From assembly GCF_013032505.1 (NCBI RefSeq), contig NZ_WQCG01000005.1, forward strand, positions 124,001 through 188,000: a stretch of DNA of 64,000 nt, in the 5' to 3' direction. This document shows positions 18,302 to 25,987 of this stretch, in pieces. Position 1 is the stretch's first letter. The number at the start of each line of letters is the position of its first letter. The position numbers and the translations under genes are program-made. The notes below the pieces were generated by a model that had not been told where the DNA came from, ran no database searches, and worked only from the letters and a program-made list of their open reading frames with translations. The stretch is from Ruegeria atlantica. GTDB taxonomy: Bacteria > Pseudomonadota > Alphaproteobacteria > Rhodobacterales > Rhodobacteraceae.

Positions 18302-19690
18302 ATGACTCAGACCGTGGAACTTCCGCTTTGGCTGTTTTTGCTGATCCTGGTGTTTGCCGCGGTCACTTTAGCGTCGCATTTTCTGTTCCCATCGGTGCGG
18401 TGGTTTTTCAGGCGCCGCCTTGAACGTGCCGTGAAACGTTTGAACACTCGTCTGAAACGGCCGATCCAACCGTTCAAGCTGGCACACCGTCACGATATGA
18501 TTCAGCGCCTGATCTACGACCCACAGGTTGGTCAGGCCATTCAGGACCGTGCACGCGAAACTGGTGTTCCTGAAGCTGTGGCGTTTGAGCAGGCGCGGCG
18601 ATACGCGCGCGAGATAGTGCCCTCGTTTTCAGCCGTTGCCTATTTCAGTTTTGCGATCCGTGTCGCCCGATTGCTGAGCAATGCGTTTTATCATGTGCAG
18701 CTCAGTTATCAGGACGAGGACGCTGTCGAGAATATTGACCCCGACGCCACGGTCGTTTTCGTCATGAACCATCGCAGCAATATGGACTATGTGCTTGTCA
18801 CCTATCTTGCAGCGCAACATTCTGCCTTGTCCTATGCGGTAGGTGAATGGGCTCGGGTCTGGCCACTAAGCCGTCTGATCCGTGCGATGGGTGCGTACTT
18901 TATCCGACGTAAGTCTGGCAACGATCTCTATCGTCAAGTGCTGGCCTGTTATGTGCGCCACGCGACTGAGGCGGGTGTAACTCAGGCCATGTTCCCCGAG
19001 GGAGGGCTAAGCCTGACAGGCGCCCTAGGTCGTCCAAAGCTGGGTTTGCTCAAGTATATCATCGACGGGACCACGAAAGGCGGGCGCGATGTCGTGTTTG
19101 TTCCCGTGGCGCTGAACTATGATCGTGTGCTCGAAGATACGGTTCTGACGCGGGCCGCATTGGGGAATGAACGGCGGTTTCGTGCGCGAATCGGAGTAAT
19201 CACCAGGTGGATCCTCAAACAGCTCTGGCGACGCGTGATCGGGCGCTACAAGCGATTTGGGCTGGCCTCGGTCCGGTATGGTCAGCCGGTTTCCCTACAA
19301 ACATTTCGGGCCGATCATCAGCGCGATCTCATGACCGATTTGGCGCGCGAGCTAATGACGCGTCTGCGCGCCGCTATCCCTCTGGTGCCCGTTCCGGCCG
19401 CCTGTTGGTTGATACAGAAGCATAAAGAGATGCCTGAGGCCGATGCCGTTCAGGTGATTGTCGAGCTTATGCGTCGCAATGGGATAGCCGACCAAAAAAA
19501 CCGGATCTCGGTTGAGGCTGCGATCGATCAATTGGTCGAACGCCGGATTCTCAAGCGAAGTAACGGTAAAATATGCTCCTCCGGTCAAAGGGTTGATCTG
19601 CTGGATTATTATGCAGCTTCGGTTCCGATGGGGCCGGATGAAGAAAATGCTGCGATCGCGAAAGAAATTTCTGCGCCCGCAGGGTCATAA
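18302..19690 (+). CDS. Glycerol-3-phosphate acyltransferase-like protein (PlsB/PlsC superfamily)
   Basis: This 462-residue membrane-associated acyltransferase has an N-terminal hydrophobic segment (about 8-30). The acyltransferase box NHRSNMDYVL carries the HX4D catalytic pair at about His157/Asp162. A later block FPEGGLSLTGALG fits the glycerophosphate-binding FPEGG motif. The C-terminal about 100 residues resemble PlsB-type extensions. It likely acylates a glycerol-phosphate acceptor at the inner membrane. It diverges from ecm and lies upstream of ccr on the same strand, with a 112-base gap. Confidence 0.85.
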   Translation: MTQTVELPLWLFLLILVFAAVTLASHFLFPSVRWFFRRRLERAVKRLNTRLKRPIQPFKLAHRHDMIQRLIYDPQVGQAIQDRARETGVPEAVAFEQARRYAREIVPSFSAVAYFSFAIRVARLLSNAFYHVQLSYQDEDAVENIDPDATVVFVMNHRSNMDYVLVTYLAAQHSALSYAVGEWARVWPLSRLIRAMGAYFIRRKSGNDLYRQVLACYVRHATEAGVTQAMFPEGGLSLTGALGRPKLGLLKYIIDGTTKGGRDVVFVPVALNYDRVLEDTVLTRAALGNERRFRARIGVITRWILKQLWRRVIGRYKRFGLASVRYGQPVSLQTFRADHQRDLMTDLARELMTRLRAAIPLVPVPAACWLIQKHKEMPEADAVQVIVELMRRNGIADQKNRISVEAAIDQLVERRILKRSNGKICSSGQRVDLLDYYAASVPMGPDEENAAIAKEISAPAGS

Positions 19691-19802
19691 AATTACAAAA
19701 CAGCGCTGAATTTGGTTGCATTGTTTCTTCAGGGCCAATATTCCATCGGTTAATGCACGCGATTCTGCATCGCGGCAAAGGTTTTGAACAAAGGAGGCCA
19801 AC

Positions 19803-21089
19803 ATGGCTCTGGACACCGACAGCGGCATCGCGTCGTACGAGGCACCGGAAAAAGACCTCTATGAGATGGGTGAAATCCCTCCGATGGGTTTTGTGCCCAA
19901 AAAAATGTATGCATGGGCGATCCGCAAGGAACGCCACGGCGAGCCGGACACCGCGATGATTCAAGAAGTCGTGGACGTCCCCGAGCTGGACAGCCACGAA
20001 GTGCTGGTTCTGGTGATGGCGGCTGGCGTGAACTACAATGGTGTCTGGGCATCGCTGGGTAAGCCAATCTCGCCTTTCGACGGCCACAAGGCACCTTACC
20101 ATATTGCTGGTTCGGACGCTTCGGGCATCGTTTGGGCTGTTGGTTCGAAGGTCACCCGCTGGAAGGTCGGTGATGAAGTTGTCATCCACTGCAACCAGGA
20201 TGATGGCGACGACGAGCATTGTAACGGCGGTGATCCAATGTATTCGGACAGCCAACGTATTTGGGGCTATGAAACCCCCGATGGTTCGTTCGCACAGTTC
20301 ACTAACGTCCAGGCCCAGCAGCTGATGCCGCGGCCCAAGCACCTGACTTGGGAAGAAAGCGCTTGCTACACGCTGACGCTGGCGACCGCCTACCGGATGC
20401 TGTTCGGTCATGAGCCACACGACCTGAAGCCGGGCCAGAACGTTCTGGTTTGGGGCGCGTCGGGTGGTCTGGGTTCCTATGCGATCCAGTTGATCAACAC
20501 TGCAGGCGCAAACGCCATCGGTGTGATCTCGGACGAAAGCAAGCGTGACTTTGTGATGGGTCTGGGTGCCAAGGGCGTTCTGAACCGTAAGGACTTCAAC
20601 TGCTGGGGTCAGCTTCCCACAGTCAACACACCGGAATATGCCGAGTGGTTCAAAGAGGCCCGCAAATTCGGCAAAGCGATTTGGGACATCACTGGAAAAG
20701 GCAACAACGTCGACATGGTGTTCGAGCACCCCGGCGAAAGCACCTTCCCGGTTTCGACCTTTGTTGTGAAGAAGGGCGGCATGGTTGTGATTTGCGCTGG
20801 TACCACCGGCTACAACCTGACCTTCGACGTGCGCTACATGTGGATGCACCAGAAGCGTCTGCAGGGTTCGCACTTTGCTCACCTGAAACAGGCGGCCGCA
20901 GCAAACCAGCTGATGGTCGAGCGTCGACTGGATCCGTGCATGTCCGAAGTGTTCACCTGGGCTGATCTGCCTGAGGCGCATATGAAAATGATGCGCAACG
21001 AGCATAAGCCGGGCAACATGTCGGTACTGGTCCAGGCACCACAGACCGGAATGCGTACTCTGGAAGAGGTTTTGGCCGCGCGCGACTAA
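19803..21089 (+). CDS. ccr: Crotonyl-CoA carboxylase/reductase
   Basis: Reductive carboxylation of crotonyl-CoA with NADPH and CO2 to ethylmalonyl-CoA, the committed step of the ethylmalonyl-CoA pathway. The 428 residues form a medium-chain dehydrogenase fold. The N-terminal catalytic part contains NYNGVWASLGKPISPF and the insert NQDDGDDEHCNGGDPMYSD typical of Ccr. The nucleotide-binding loop is VWGASGGLGSYAIQL. AAAGGAGG precedes the ATG. A strong terminator follows, then the luxR/luxI locus. ecm is two genes away on the other strand. Confidence 0.97.
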   Translation: MALDTDSGIASYEAPEKDLYEMGEIPPMGFVPKKMYAWAIRKERHGEPDTAMIQEVVDVPELDSHEVLVLVMAAGVNYNGVWASLGKPISPFDGHKAPYHIAGSDASGIVWAVGSKVTRWKVGDEVVIHCNQDDGDDEHCNGGDPMYSDSQRIWGYETPDGSFAQFTNVQAQQLMPRPKHLTWEESACYTLTLATAYRMLFGHEPHDLKPGQNVLVWGASGGLGSYAIQLINTAGANAIGVISDESKRDFVMGLGAKGVLNRKDFNCWGQLPTVNTPEYAEWFKEARKFGKAIWDITGKGNNVDMVFEHPGESTFPVSTFVVKKGGMVVICAGTTGYNLTFDVRYMWMHQKRLQGSHFAHLKQAAAANQLMVERRLDPCMSEVFTWADLPEAHMKMMRNEHKPGNMSVLVQAPQTGMRTLEEVLAARD

Positions 21090-21109
21090 ACCCGGACCGG
21101 ACGAATTCA

Positions 21110-21147
21110 AAACACCCGCGAATCGGTTTCTCGGTTCGCGGGTGTTT
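21110..21147 (+). terminator. Terminator after ccr
   Basis: AAACACCCGCGAA (21110-21122) pairs with TTCGCGGGTGTTT (21135-21147), followed by CCTTTTGG. The 13-bp arms are perfect. It separates ccr transcription from the quorum-sensing genes. Confidence 0.9.
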
Positions 21148-21261
21148 CCTTTTGGGCGGTGATGTATTTATTTTCAATGACTTAGTCGAAATCCCTCCGC
21201 TGTTTTTGGGGAGTAGAAACCAGTGAATAGGCTAAAAAAACTTGTTCATGCTATGGTTGTG

Positions 21262-21277
21262 TTAACCCTTCGTTAAC
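21262..21277. promoter_or_regulatory. CtrA-type box upstream of the luxR locus
   Basis: TTAACCCTTCGTTAAC matches the CtrA consensus TTAA-N7-TTAAC exactly. It ends 18 bases before the ATG of the small gene that overlaps luxR. CtrA is a cell-cycle and motility response regulator in alphaproteobacteria, and its link with quorum sensing is known in roseobacters. Confidence 0.6.
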
Positions 21278-21295
21278 CGTTTCGGAGAGACCCTG

Positions 21296-21514
21296 ATGGC
21301 GCAAAATGAGTGGATACTGGACGTTCTGTCGGACCTCAGCGCCTTTGCTGTTGAAAACGGTTTGACCGCGCTTGCCGAGCAGCTGGATGATACCAAGCTG
21401 GTCGCCGCAGCCGAAATCTCGTCCAGAAAGAATGAGGTTCAGGCACCCGCGGATGGCAACAAAACTCGATATGAGCCAAGTTCTGGAGGACTTGGAAAAC
21501 ACCAGCACGCTTGA
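21296..21514 (+). CDS. Small ORF upstream of and overlapping luxR
   Basis: This 72-residue frame opens MAQNEWILDVLSDLSAFAVENG with a GGAGAGA-type ribosome site. The first 45 residues look like a structured, helical acidic protein, whereas the last 25 run in a second frame through the start of luxR. I recall similar short proteins directly before luxR genes in Ruegeria-like genomes, but no function. The overlap with luxR (about 60 bases) suggests translational coupling. Confidence 0.6.
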   Translation: MAQNEWILDVLSDLSAFAVENGLTALAEQLDDTKLVAAAEISSRKNEVQAPADGNKTRYEPSSGGLGKHQHA

Positions 21515-22172
21515 CGAGCTGGGCGATGTCGCCATTCGCCTGCGGGACAGGCTACGGATCGAAAATCTGATTTATCATTGGGTCGATGGGGCAGGTGATC
21601 AATATGGCTACACTACCTATCCCGATGTCTGGGCCGAACGGTATCGCGAGCGCAATTATCACAGGATAGATCCGGTCATTCTGGGCTGTTTCCAACGGTT
21701 TCACCCGGTGGATTGGAAGACGCTGGATTGGTCCGGCAAGGTTGCCAAGACATTCCTGAAGGACGCGTTAGAGCACGGTGTTGGCAATCAAGGCTATTCC
21801 ATTCCGATCCGTGGGCCGAATGGGCAGTTCGCCTTGTTTACCGTCAACCACACCTGTGATGATGAAACCTGGCAGAAATTCATCGAAACGCATGGGCGTG
21901 AGTTGATCCTGATCGCTCATTACTTCAACCGAAAGGCGCTGGAGTTTGAAAGTGACCGCCAGCCCGACTCTGCGCGAGGATTGTCGCCGCGTGAAGTGGA
22001 CGCCATGACCTTGCTCGCCCTGGGCTACAGCCGGGCACAAGTGGCTCATTCCTTGTCGATCTCGGAACACACACTGAGGGTCTACATCGAAAGCGCCCGC
22101 GCCAAGCTGGGCGCGCAGAATACAACCCATGCCATCGCAACGGCGCTGAGCCGAGGGTTAATAGTCGTTTAA
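21453..22172 (+). CDS. luxR: LuxR-family acyl-homoserine lactone-dependent regulator
   Basis: Transcription factor of the LuxR type. With the start at 21453 (239 residues) it has an N-terminal autoinducer-binding domain (about 20-155). This keeps the pocket signature IYHWVDGAGDQYGYTTYPDVW, YHRIDPV and a later WQKF. The C-terminal GerE helix-turn-helix (about 175-235) includes LSPREVDAMTLLALGYS and SISEHTLRVYIESARAKLGA. The start is uncertain: 21471 is an alternative and a longer frame reaches 21372. It is paired with luxI 84 bases downstream and has CtrA-type boxes before and at its end. Confidence 0.93.
   Translation: MATKLDMSQVLEDLENTSTLDELGDVAIRLRDRLRIENLIYHWVDGAGDQYGYTTYPDVWAERYRERNYHRIDPVILGCFQRFHPVDWKTLDWSGKVAKTFLKDALEHGVGNQGYSIPIRGPNGQFALFTVNHTCDDETWQKFIETHGRELILIAHYFNRKALEFESDRQPDSARGLSPREVDAMTLLALGYSRAQVAHSLSISEHTLRVYIESARAKLGAQNTTHAIATALSRGLIVV
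22158..22172. promoter_or_regulatory. CtrA-type box upstream of luxI
   Basis: TTAA at 22158-22161 and TTAA at 22169-22172 are spaced by exactly seven bases (TTAA-N7-TTAA). The site covers the luxR stop codon and lies 84 bases before the luxI ATG, a position suited to luxI promoter control. Confidence 0.5.
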
Positions 22173-22216
22173 GGCACGCGCGCCCTCAAAACCGGAAATT
22201 AACCACGACTCTGTAC

Positions 22217-22247
22217 CCCCTTTGTTCCTGCACAGGACGACAAGGGG
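22217..22247 (+). promoter_or_regulatory. Stem-loop covering the luxI ribosome binding site
   Basis: CCCCTT (22217-22222) pairs with AAGGGG (22242-22247), and an inner TCCT/AGGA stem (22226-22229/22234-22237) closes a GCAC loop, with an irregular internal loop between. The 3' arm AAGGGG is the luxI ribosome site, nine bases before the ATG, so folding would hide it. Confidence 0.45.
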
Positions 22248-22256
22248 AAAAGAGTC

Positions 22257-22895
22257 ATGTTGCGCTATGTTTATGCTGACGAATTGCACAAATATCCAAA
22301 ATTGGCCCAGGGAATGTTTCGGGACCGTGCCGACCAGTTCAAAACCCGGCTGGGTTGGGATGTTCATGTCAATGCCAAGGGGGAAGAACGGGATCAGTAC
22401 GATGATCTGAACCCGATTTACGTCATTTGGGAAGAACCGGATGGCAGCCACGGTGGATCCATGCGCGTTTTGCCAACCACTGGCCCGGTCATGGTGAACG
22501 AGGTGTTTGGGCACCTGACAGGTGGCGAACCAATCTCCAGCCCTGTGATTTGGGAGGTGACGCGCTTTTGCCTGTCGCGCACGGCCAGCCCGCACACCGC
22601 CGGGGCTATCATGCTTAGCGGTGGCGAGATGATGGAGGGGTTTGGTCTAACCCACATTGCGGGTGTTTTTGATGCGCGCATGATTCGGATATATCGCCTC
22701 ATCGGATCGTCTCCGATTGTGCTGGGTGAGGAAGGCAAGGGGCGCGATCAAATCTCGGTCGGGCTGTGGCCTTATTCGGCCGACGACTGCAACCGCGTGG
22801 CCGAGCGCGCGGGCATTCCGCGCGAACTGTCGCGGCTGTGGTTCAAGACCGCCTTTGGCGTCGGAAGGCAGCACCGGTTTGCCATGTCGGCGTGA
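22257..22895 (+). CDS. luxI: Acyl-homoserine lactone synthase (LuxI family)
   Basis: Synthesises acyl-homoserine lactone signals from S-adenosylmethionine and acyl-ACP. All invariant LuxI residues can be placed one position from the classic numbering: Arg24, Phe28, Trp34, Asp46, Asp49, Arg70 (GGSMRVLPTTGP), Phe84, Glu100 and Arg103 (WEVTRF). The 212 residues match the family length. It follows luxR, and its start codon lies beneath a hairpin that includes the ribosome site. The acyl chain length made cannot be read from sequence. Confidence 0.95.
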   Translation: MLRYVYADELHKYPKLAQGMFRDRADQFKTRLGWDVHVNAKGEERDQYDDLNPIYVIWEEPDGSHGGSMRVLPTTGPVMVNEVFGHLTGGEPISSPVIWEVTRFCLSRTASPHTAGAIMLSGGEMMEGFGLTHIAGVFDARMIRIYRLIGSSPIVLGEEGKGRDQISVGLWPYSADDCNRVAERAGIPRELSRLWFKTAFGVGRQHRFAMSA

Positions 22896-22931
22896 CGGGG
22901 CGAAAACATAAATCCGCATCTGGTGATAGCT

Positions 22932-22955
22932 GGCGCGGCCTTGTAGGGTCGCGCC
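22932..22955 (+). promoter_or_regulatory. Stem-loop directly before the helicase start codon
   Basis: GGCGCGGCC (22932-22940) pairs with GGTCGCGCC (22947-22955), giving nine base pairs with one G-T wobble and a six-base loop. It ends at the base before the ATG and contains the only ribosome-site-like AGGG. It may limit helicase translation or help end luxI transcripts. Confidence 0.45.
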
Positions 22956-24488
22956 ATGTCTTTGCCCCCCGTGACTTTCTCTGACGACCAGGCCGCCGCT
23001 TATGACAACATCTCTGAGATGTTGAAATCGGCGGGTGTTGACCTTGATGATGACGCTCTGCTGAAACTTCCGGGGGCGGGCAAATCCGGAGTGATGGCCG
23101 TGATCGGCAAGGCGGGATCTGGGAAAACCCTGCTTTTGGCCGAGCTTTACAAGGCTCTTGCCCAGACCGGCGTTCAGATTGTGTCTGGTGATTTCGAAAG
23201 CCGCAAAGCCCGCGAAAAACGCAGCTTGGCCATTCTTGCCCCGACGAACAAGGCTGCCAGTGTGTTGCGTCTGCGTGGGGTGCCGGCCACCACGATCCAC
23301 CGTATTCTTTATACACCTGTTTACGACCCGGAATACGAGCGCATTGCTGAATGGTTGGCTGGCAATGACGAACGCCCCGAGATCGAAGGTCTGACAGACG
23401 AAGCCCTGGATCGCGCGGCAGCATTTTATGAAAACAACAAGTCCATTCCCGGAGCATTGGCTGCTGCAGGGTTGCGGGGCTCGGATTTCATTACTGGCTG
23501 GAAACGCCGGGATGAACCATTGGATATCGGGTTTGTGGACGAAGCATCGATGCTGGATGACCGTCAGTTCGAAGACTTGCAGGAGATCTTCCCGACTTTG
23601 TTGTTGTTCGGAGACCCGGCGCAGCTTGCTCCGGTTAATCAGTCGGGCAGCATGGTGTTTGAAGCGCTGCCAGAGCCGCGCAAACAAGTTCTTCACCGGG
23701 TTCACAGGCAAGAGGCGGACAATCCCATTCTCGACCTCGCTCATGCGCTGGCTGACCCGCAAATGGGGTTTGAAGATTTTGAACGCATGATTGAACAAAC
23801 CGCGCAGCGCGACGATCGTGTTGTGTGGGGCCAGCGGGTCGAAGTTGATCTGATGGCCCGCAGCCCTGTTTTGGTTTGGCGCAACGCAACGCGCATTCGG
23901 CTTATTCAGGCTTTCCGAAGTGTTCACGATGCGCCGGACACCGAGCTTTTGGAAGGCGAACCGCTTATCTGCGATGGTATCGAACTGCCGTTGAAACATC
24001 GCAAGAAACGCCTGGATCTTGAGGCGCGTGGCCTGATCAAAGGCGCGCAGGTCATCTATCTGGGGCCTGGGCGCAAACCGGGGTTTTCTAGATTACACGT
24101 GATGGGGGCAGAAGACCCGCAGGTCAGTGCCGCATCGATCGTCAAGATCGAGAAACCGGACGAGGAAGAGCCGTTTATTCCCTTTGCCGCGCGCATGGGC
24201 GCCACCTTTTTGCACGGTGCAGCAGTCACCATTCACAAGGCGCAAGGATCACAGTGGGACACCGTTCAGGTTTTCGCTCCGGATATTTATGCCGCTGCCC
24301 GTATGGGTCGCACTGAGGCGGGACAGCCGCTGTGGAAGAGGTTGGCTTATGTAGCTATCACACGCGCGCAGGAGAGGCTGATCTGGGTCGTACGCAATCG
24401 GCTGGCCAAGCCGACTTATCCGTTGCGAGTGGACGACCTGCGCGCGGTTCCTGCGGCCTCGCTGACATTGGAGGCGGAAGAGACATGA
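22956..24488 (+). CDS. RecD-like ATP-dependent DNA helicase
   Basis: A superfamily 1 helicase of 510 residues related to the exonuclease V alpha subunit (RecD/TraA type). The Walker A motif is VIGKAGSGKTLLLAEL (about 48-63), Walker B is FVDEASMLDD (about 193-202), and the C-terminal UvrD_C2-like motifs are IHKAQGSQWDTVQVF and VAITRAQERLIWV. It is much shorter than RecD of RecBCD and has no RecB or RecC partner nearby, so it probably acts alone in DNA repair or processing. Its TGA overlaps the ATG of the SDR gene. Confidence 0.9.
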   Translation: MSLPPVTFSDDQAAAYDNISEMLKSAGVDLDDDALLKLPGAGKSGVMAVIGKAGSGKTLLLAELYKALAQTGVQIVSGDFESRKAREKRSLAILAPTNKAASVLRLRGVPATTIHRILYTPVYDPEYERIAEWLAGNDERPEIEGLTDEALDRAAAFYENNKSIPGALAAAGLRGSDFITGWKRRDEPLDIGFVDEASMLDDRQFEDLQEIFPTLLLFGDPAQLAPVNQSGSMVFEALPEPRKQVLHRVHRQEADNPILDLAHALADPQMGFEDFERMIEQTAQRDDRVVWGQRVEVDLMARSPVLVWRNATRIRLIQAFRSVHDAPDTELLEGEPLICDGIELPLKHRKKRLDLEARGLIKGAQVIYLGPGRKPGFSRLHVMGAEDPQVSAASIVKIEKPDEEEPFIPFAARMGATFLHGAAVTIHKAQGSQWDTVQVFAPDIYAAARMGRTEAGQPLWKRLAYVAITRAQERLIWVVRNRLAKPTYPLRVDDLRAVPAASLTLEAEET

Positions 24489-25213
24489 CATCCATTATCG
24501 TTACCGGCGCAAGCTCGGGCATCGGGCGGGCCACGGCTGAATTATTTCTGACACAAGGATGGACAGTTGGCCTTTTGGCGCGCAGTGCGGGCACACTGAA
24601 TCAAATGGCCGGGGAATATGCCAATGCGGTTCCGTTGGTTGCGGATGTCACCGATGCACAAGCAGTCGAGGCCGCTTTCGTTACCTTTCAGGACAAGGCC
24701 GGCCATTTGGATGTTCTGTTCAACAACGCGGGAATCTTCGCGCCGGGGGGAACGATTGACGAAATTGCCTTGGACGACTGGTACCAAAGCGTCAACGTCA
24801 ACCTGAACGGTATGTTCCTATGCGCCCGCGAAGCCTTTCGGATCATGCGACACCAGTCTCCGCAAGGTGGGCGTATTATCAATAACGGCTCTATTGCAGC
24901 GCACGTGCCCCGACCGAACTCGGTGCATTACTCCGCGACGAAACACGCCATAACGGGCTTGACGCGCAGCCTGTCCCTGGACGGGCGAGCATTCAATATC
25001 GCTTGTGGTCAGATCGATATCGGCAATGCGCGAACACAAATGGTGCAGGGGCTGGTCGAGGCGGCCATTGCAGACGGGAAGCAGCCAGACCCAACAATGG
25101 CCGTCGAAGACGCGGCTCGGTCCGTTCTTCACATGGCGAACCTGCCGCTTGAGGCAAACGTTCAGTTCATGACCGTGATGGCCACGACGATGCCCTACAT
25201 CGGACGCGGGTAG
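24485..25213 (+). CDS. Short-chain dehydrogenase/reductase
   Basis: A 242-residue classical SDR. The NAD(P)-binding TGASSGIGRATAELF is near the N terminus (7-21), NNAG lies near 82, and the catalytic triad is in NNGSIAAHVP and HYSATKHAITG (Tyr-x-x-x-Lys, about 150-154). The substrate is unknown. I chose the ATG at 24485 because it overlaps the helicase stop (ATGA) and gives the canonical opening; an upstream frame is a shadow of the helicase. It converges on the TIGR02186 gene. Confidence 0.93.
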   Translation: MTSIIVTGASSGIGRATAELFLTQGWTVGLLARSAGTLNQMAGEYANAVPLVADVTDAQAVEAAFVTFQDKAGHLDVLFNNAGIFAPGGTIDEIALDDWYQSVNVNLNGMFLCAREAFRIMRHQSPQGGRIINNGSIAAHVPRPNSVHYSATKHAITGLTRSLSLDGRAFNIACGQIDIGNARTQMVQGLVEAAIADGKQPDPTMAVEDAARSVLHMANLPLEANVQFMTVMATTMPYIGRG

Positions 25214-25220
25214 CGGACAG

Positions 25221-25985
25221 TTACTCGCGCAACAGGCGGAACGCGGTTGAAGCACCCCAACCTGCAGCAATAGCAATGACCAGTGACATCAAGCCGTACC
25301 AGATCGGTTGTTGGCGGGACATGTTGTACAGGAACCGCTCCAACCCCACCTTGCGCACGTCGATGGTGGTCTCAAACTGTGAAACAACCGCACCGCCGCG
25401 GGTCAGGTATATGCGCGCCACGTAGTCGCCTTCGGTCAGGTCCGCAGGCATCTCGATTGAGGTACGGAACAGGGTCTGTTCATCAACGGCGACGGTGTCC
25501 TCGCGAATGGAATACAGCCCTTCGTCCTCGCGGATACGAATAACGGCGTCTGCAAATTCCTGGGCGCCGCGAATGTTCATTGCCGCACCAACGGACCGAA
25601 TGGCACGTTCGATTGACACGCTGTATCTCAGGTCTTCGGTGTCTGACAGGATCTCATCCAAGGGTGCACTGGTCGCAACGGCATAGAAGCTGGGGGCTTC
25701 GTCTACCAGAACACTGTCAGTATTGACCCAGATTCCAAGCTTGCGCGCTTTACGGCGAACGGTGACAGGGCCGGATGGACCGGACACTGCGACAATCACT
25801 TCCAGCGGTGGCCCCGGTGGAATAGGGGCCTCACGTTTGACTGCGCCAAAGACAAGGATCTCAGAGCCATCGAAATTGGCGGTGATTGCCACACGGTCCT
25901 GGCTCAGGCCCAGAACAACTTGTTCATCAACGGCCAGTGCGGGGCTGGCGCACAGCGCAAGCGCAAAAAGCAGGCGTTTCAGCAT
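25221..25985 (-). CDS. TIGR02186-family membrane-anchored periplasmic protein
   Basis: A 254-residue protein with a signal peptide (MLKRLLFALALCASPALA), a beta-rich periplasmic body (for example NFDGSEILVFGAVKREAPIP, a TIGR02186 hallmark) and a C-terminal membrane helix (LMSLVIAIAAGWGAST). TIGR02186 proteins are confined to alphaproteobacteria and typically lie next to a TauE/SafE permease, as here. The two starts and stops are two bases apart, so they form an operon. A role as accessory subunit of the exporter is an inference from that linkage. Confidence 0.9.
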   Translation of the reverse strand: MLKRLLFALALCASPALAVDEQVVLGLSQDRVAITANFDGSEILVFGAVKREAPIPPGPPLEVIVAVSGPSGPVTVRRKARKLGIWVNTDSVLVDEAPSFYAVATSAPLDEILSDTEDLRYSVSIERAIRSVGAAMNIRGAQEFADAVIRIREDEGLYSIREDTVAVDEQTLFRTSIEMPADLTEGDYVARIYLTRGGAVVSQFETTIDVRKVGLERFLYNMSRQQPIWYGLMSLVIAIAAGWGASTAFRLLRE

Positions 25986-25987
25986 GA

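Noticed and set aside
19551-21110. A 519-codon open frame on the minus strand opposite ccr
   Set aside because: It lies fully antisense to ccr and the end of the acyltransferase, has no ribosome site or recognisable motif, and long antisense frames are expected in GC-rich genes.
22211-22235. lux box (CTGT-N12-ACAG) before luxI
   Set aside because: CTGT and ACAG are present but 17 bases apart instead of about 12, and the segment is better explained as an RNA stem.
22647-23999. A 450-codon minus-strand frame opposite luxI and the helicase
   Set aside because: It is antisense to two well-supported genes and its translation shows no domain pattern.
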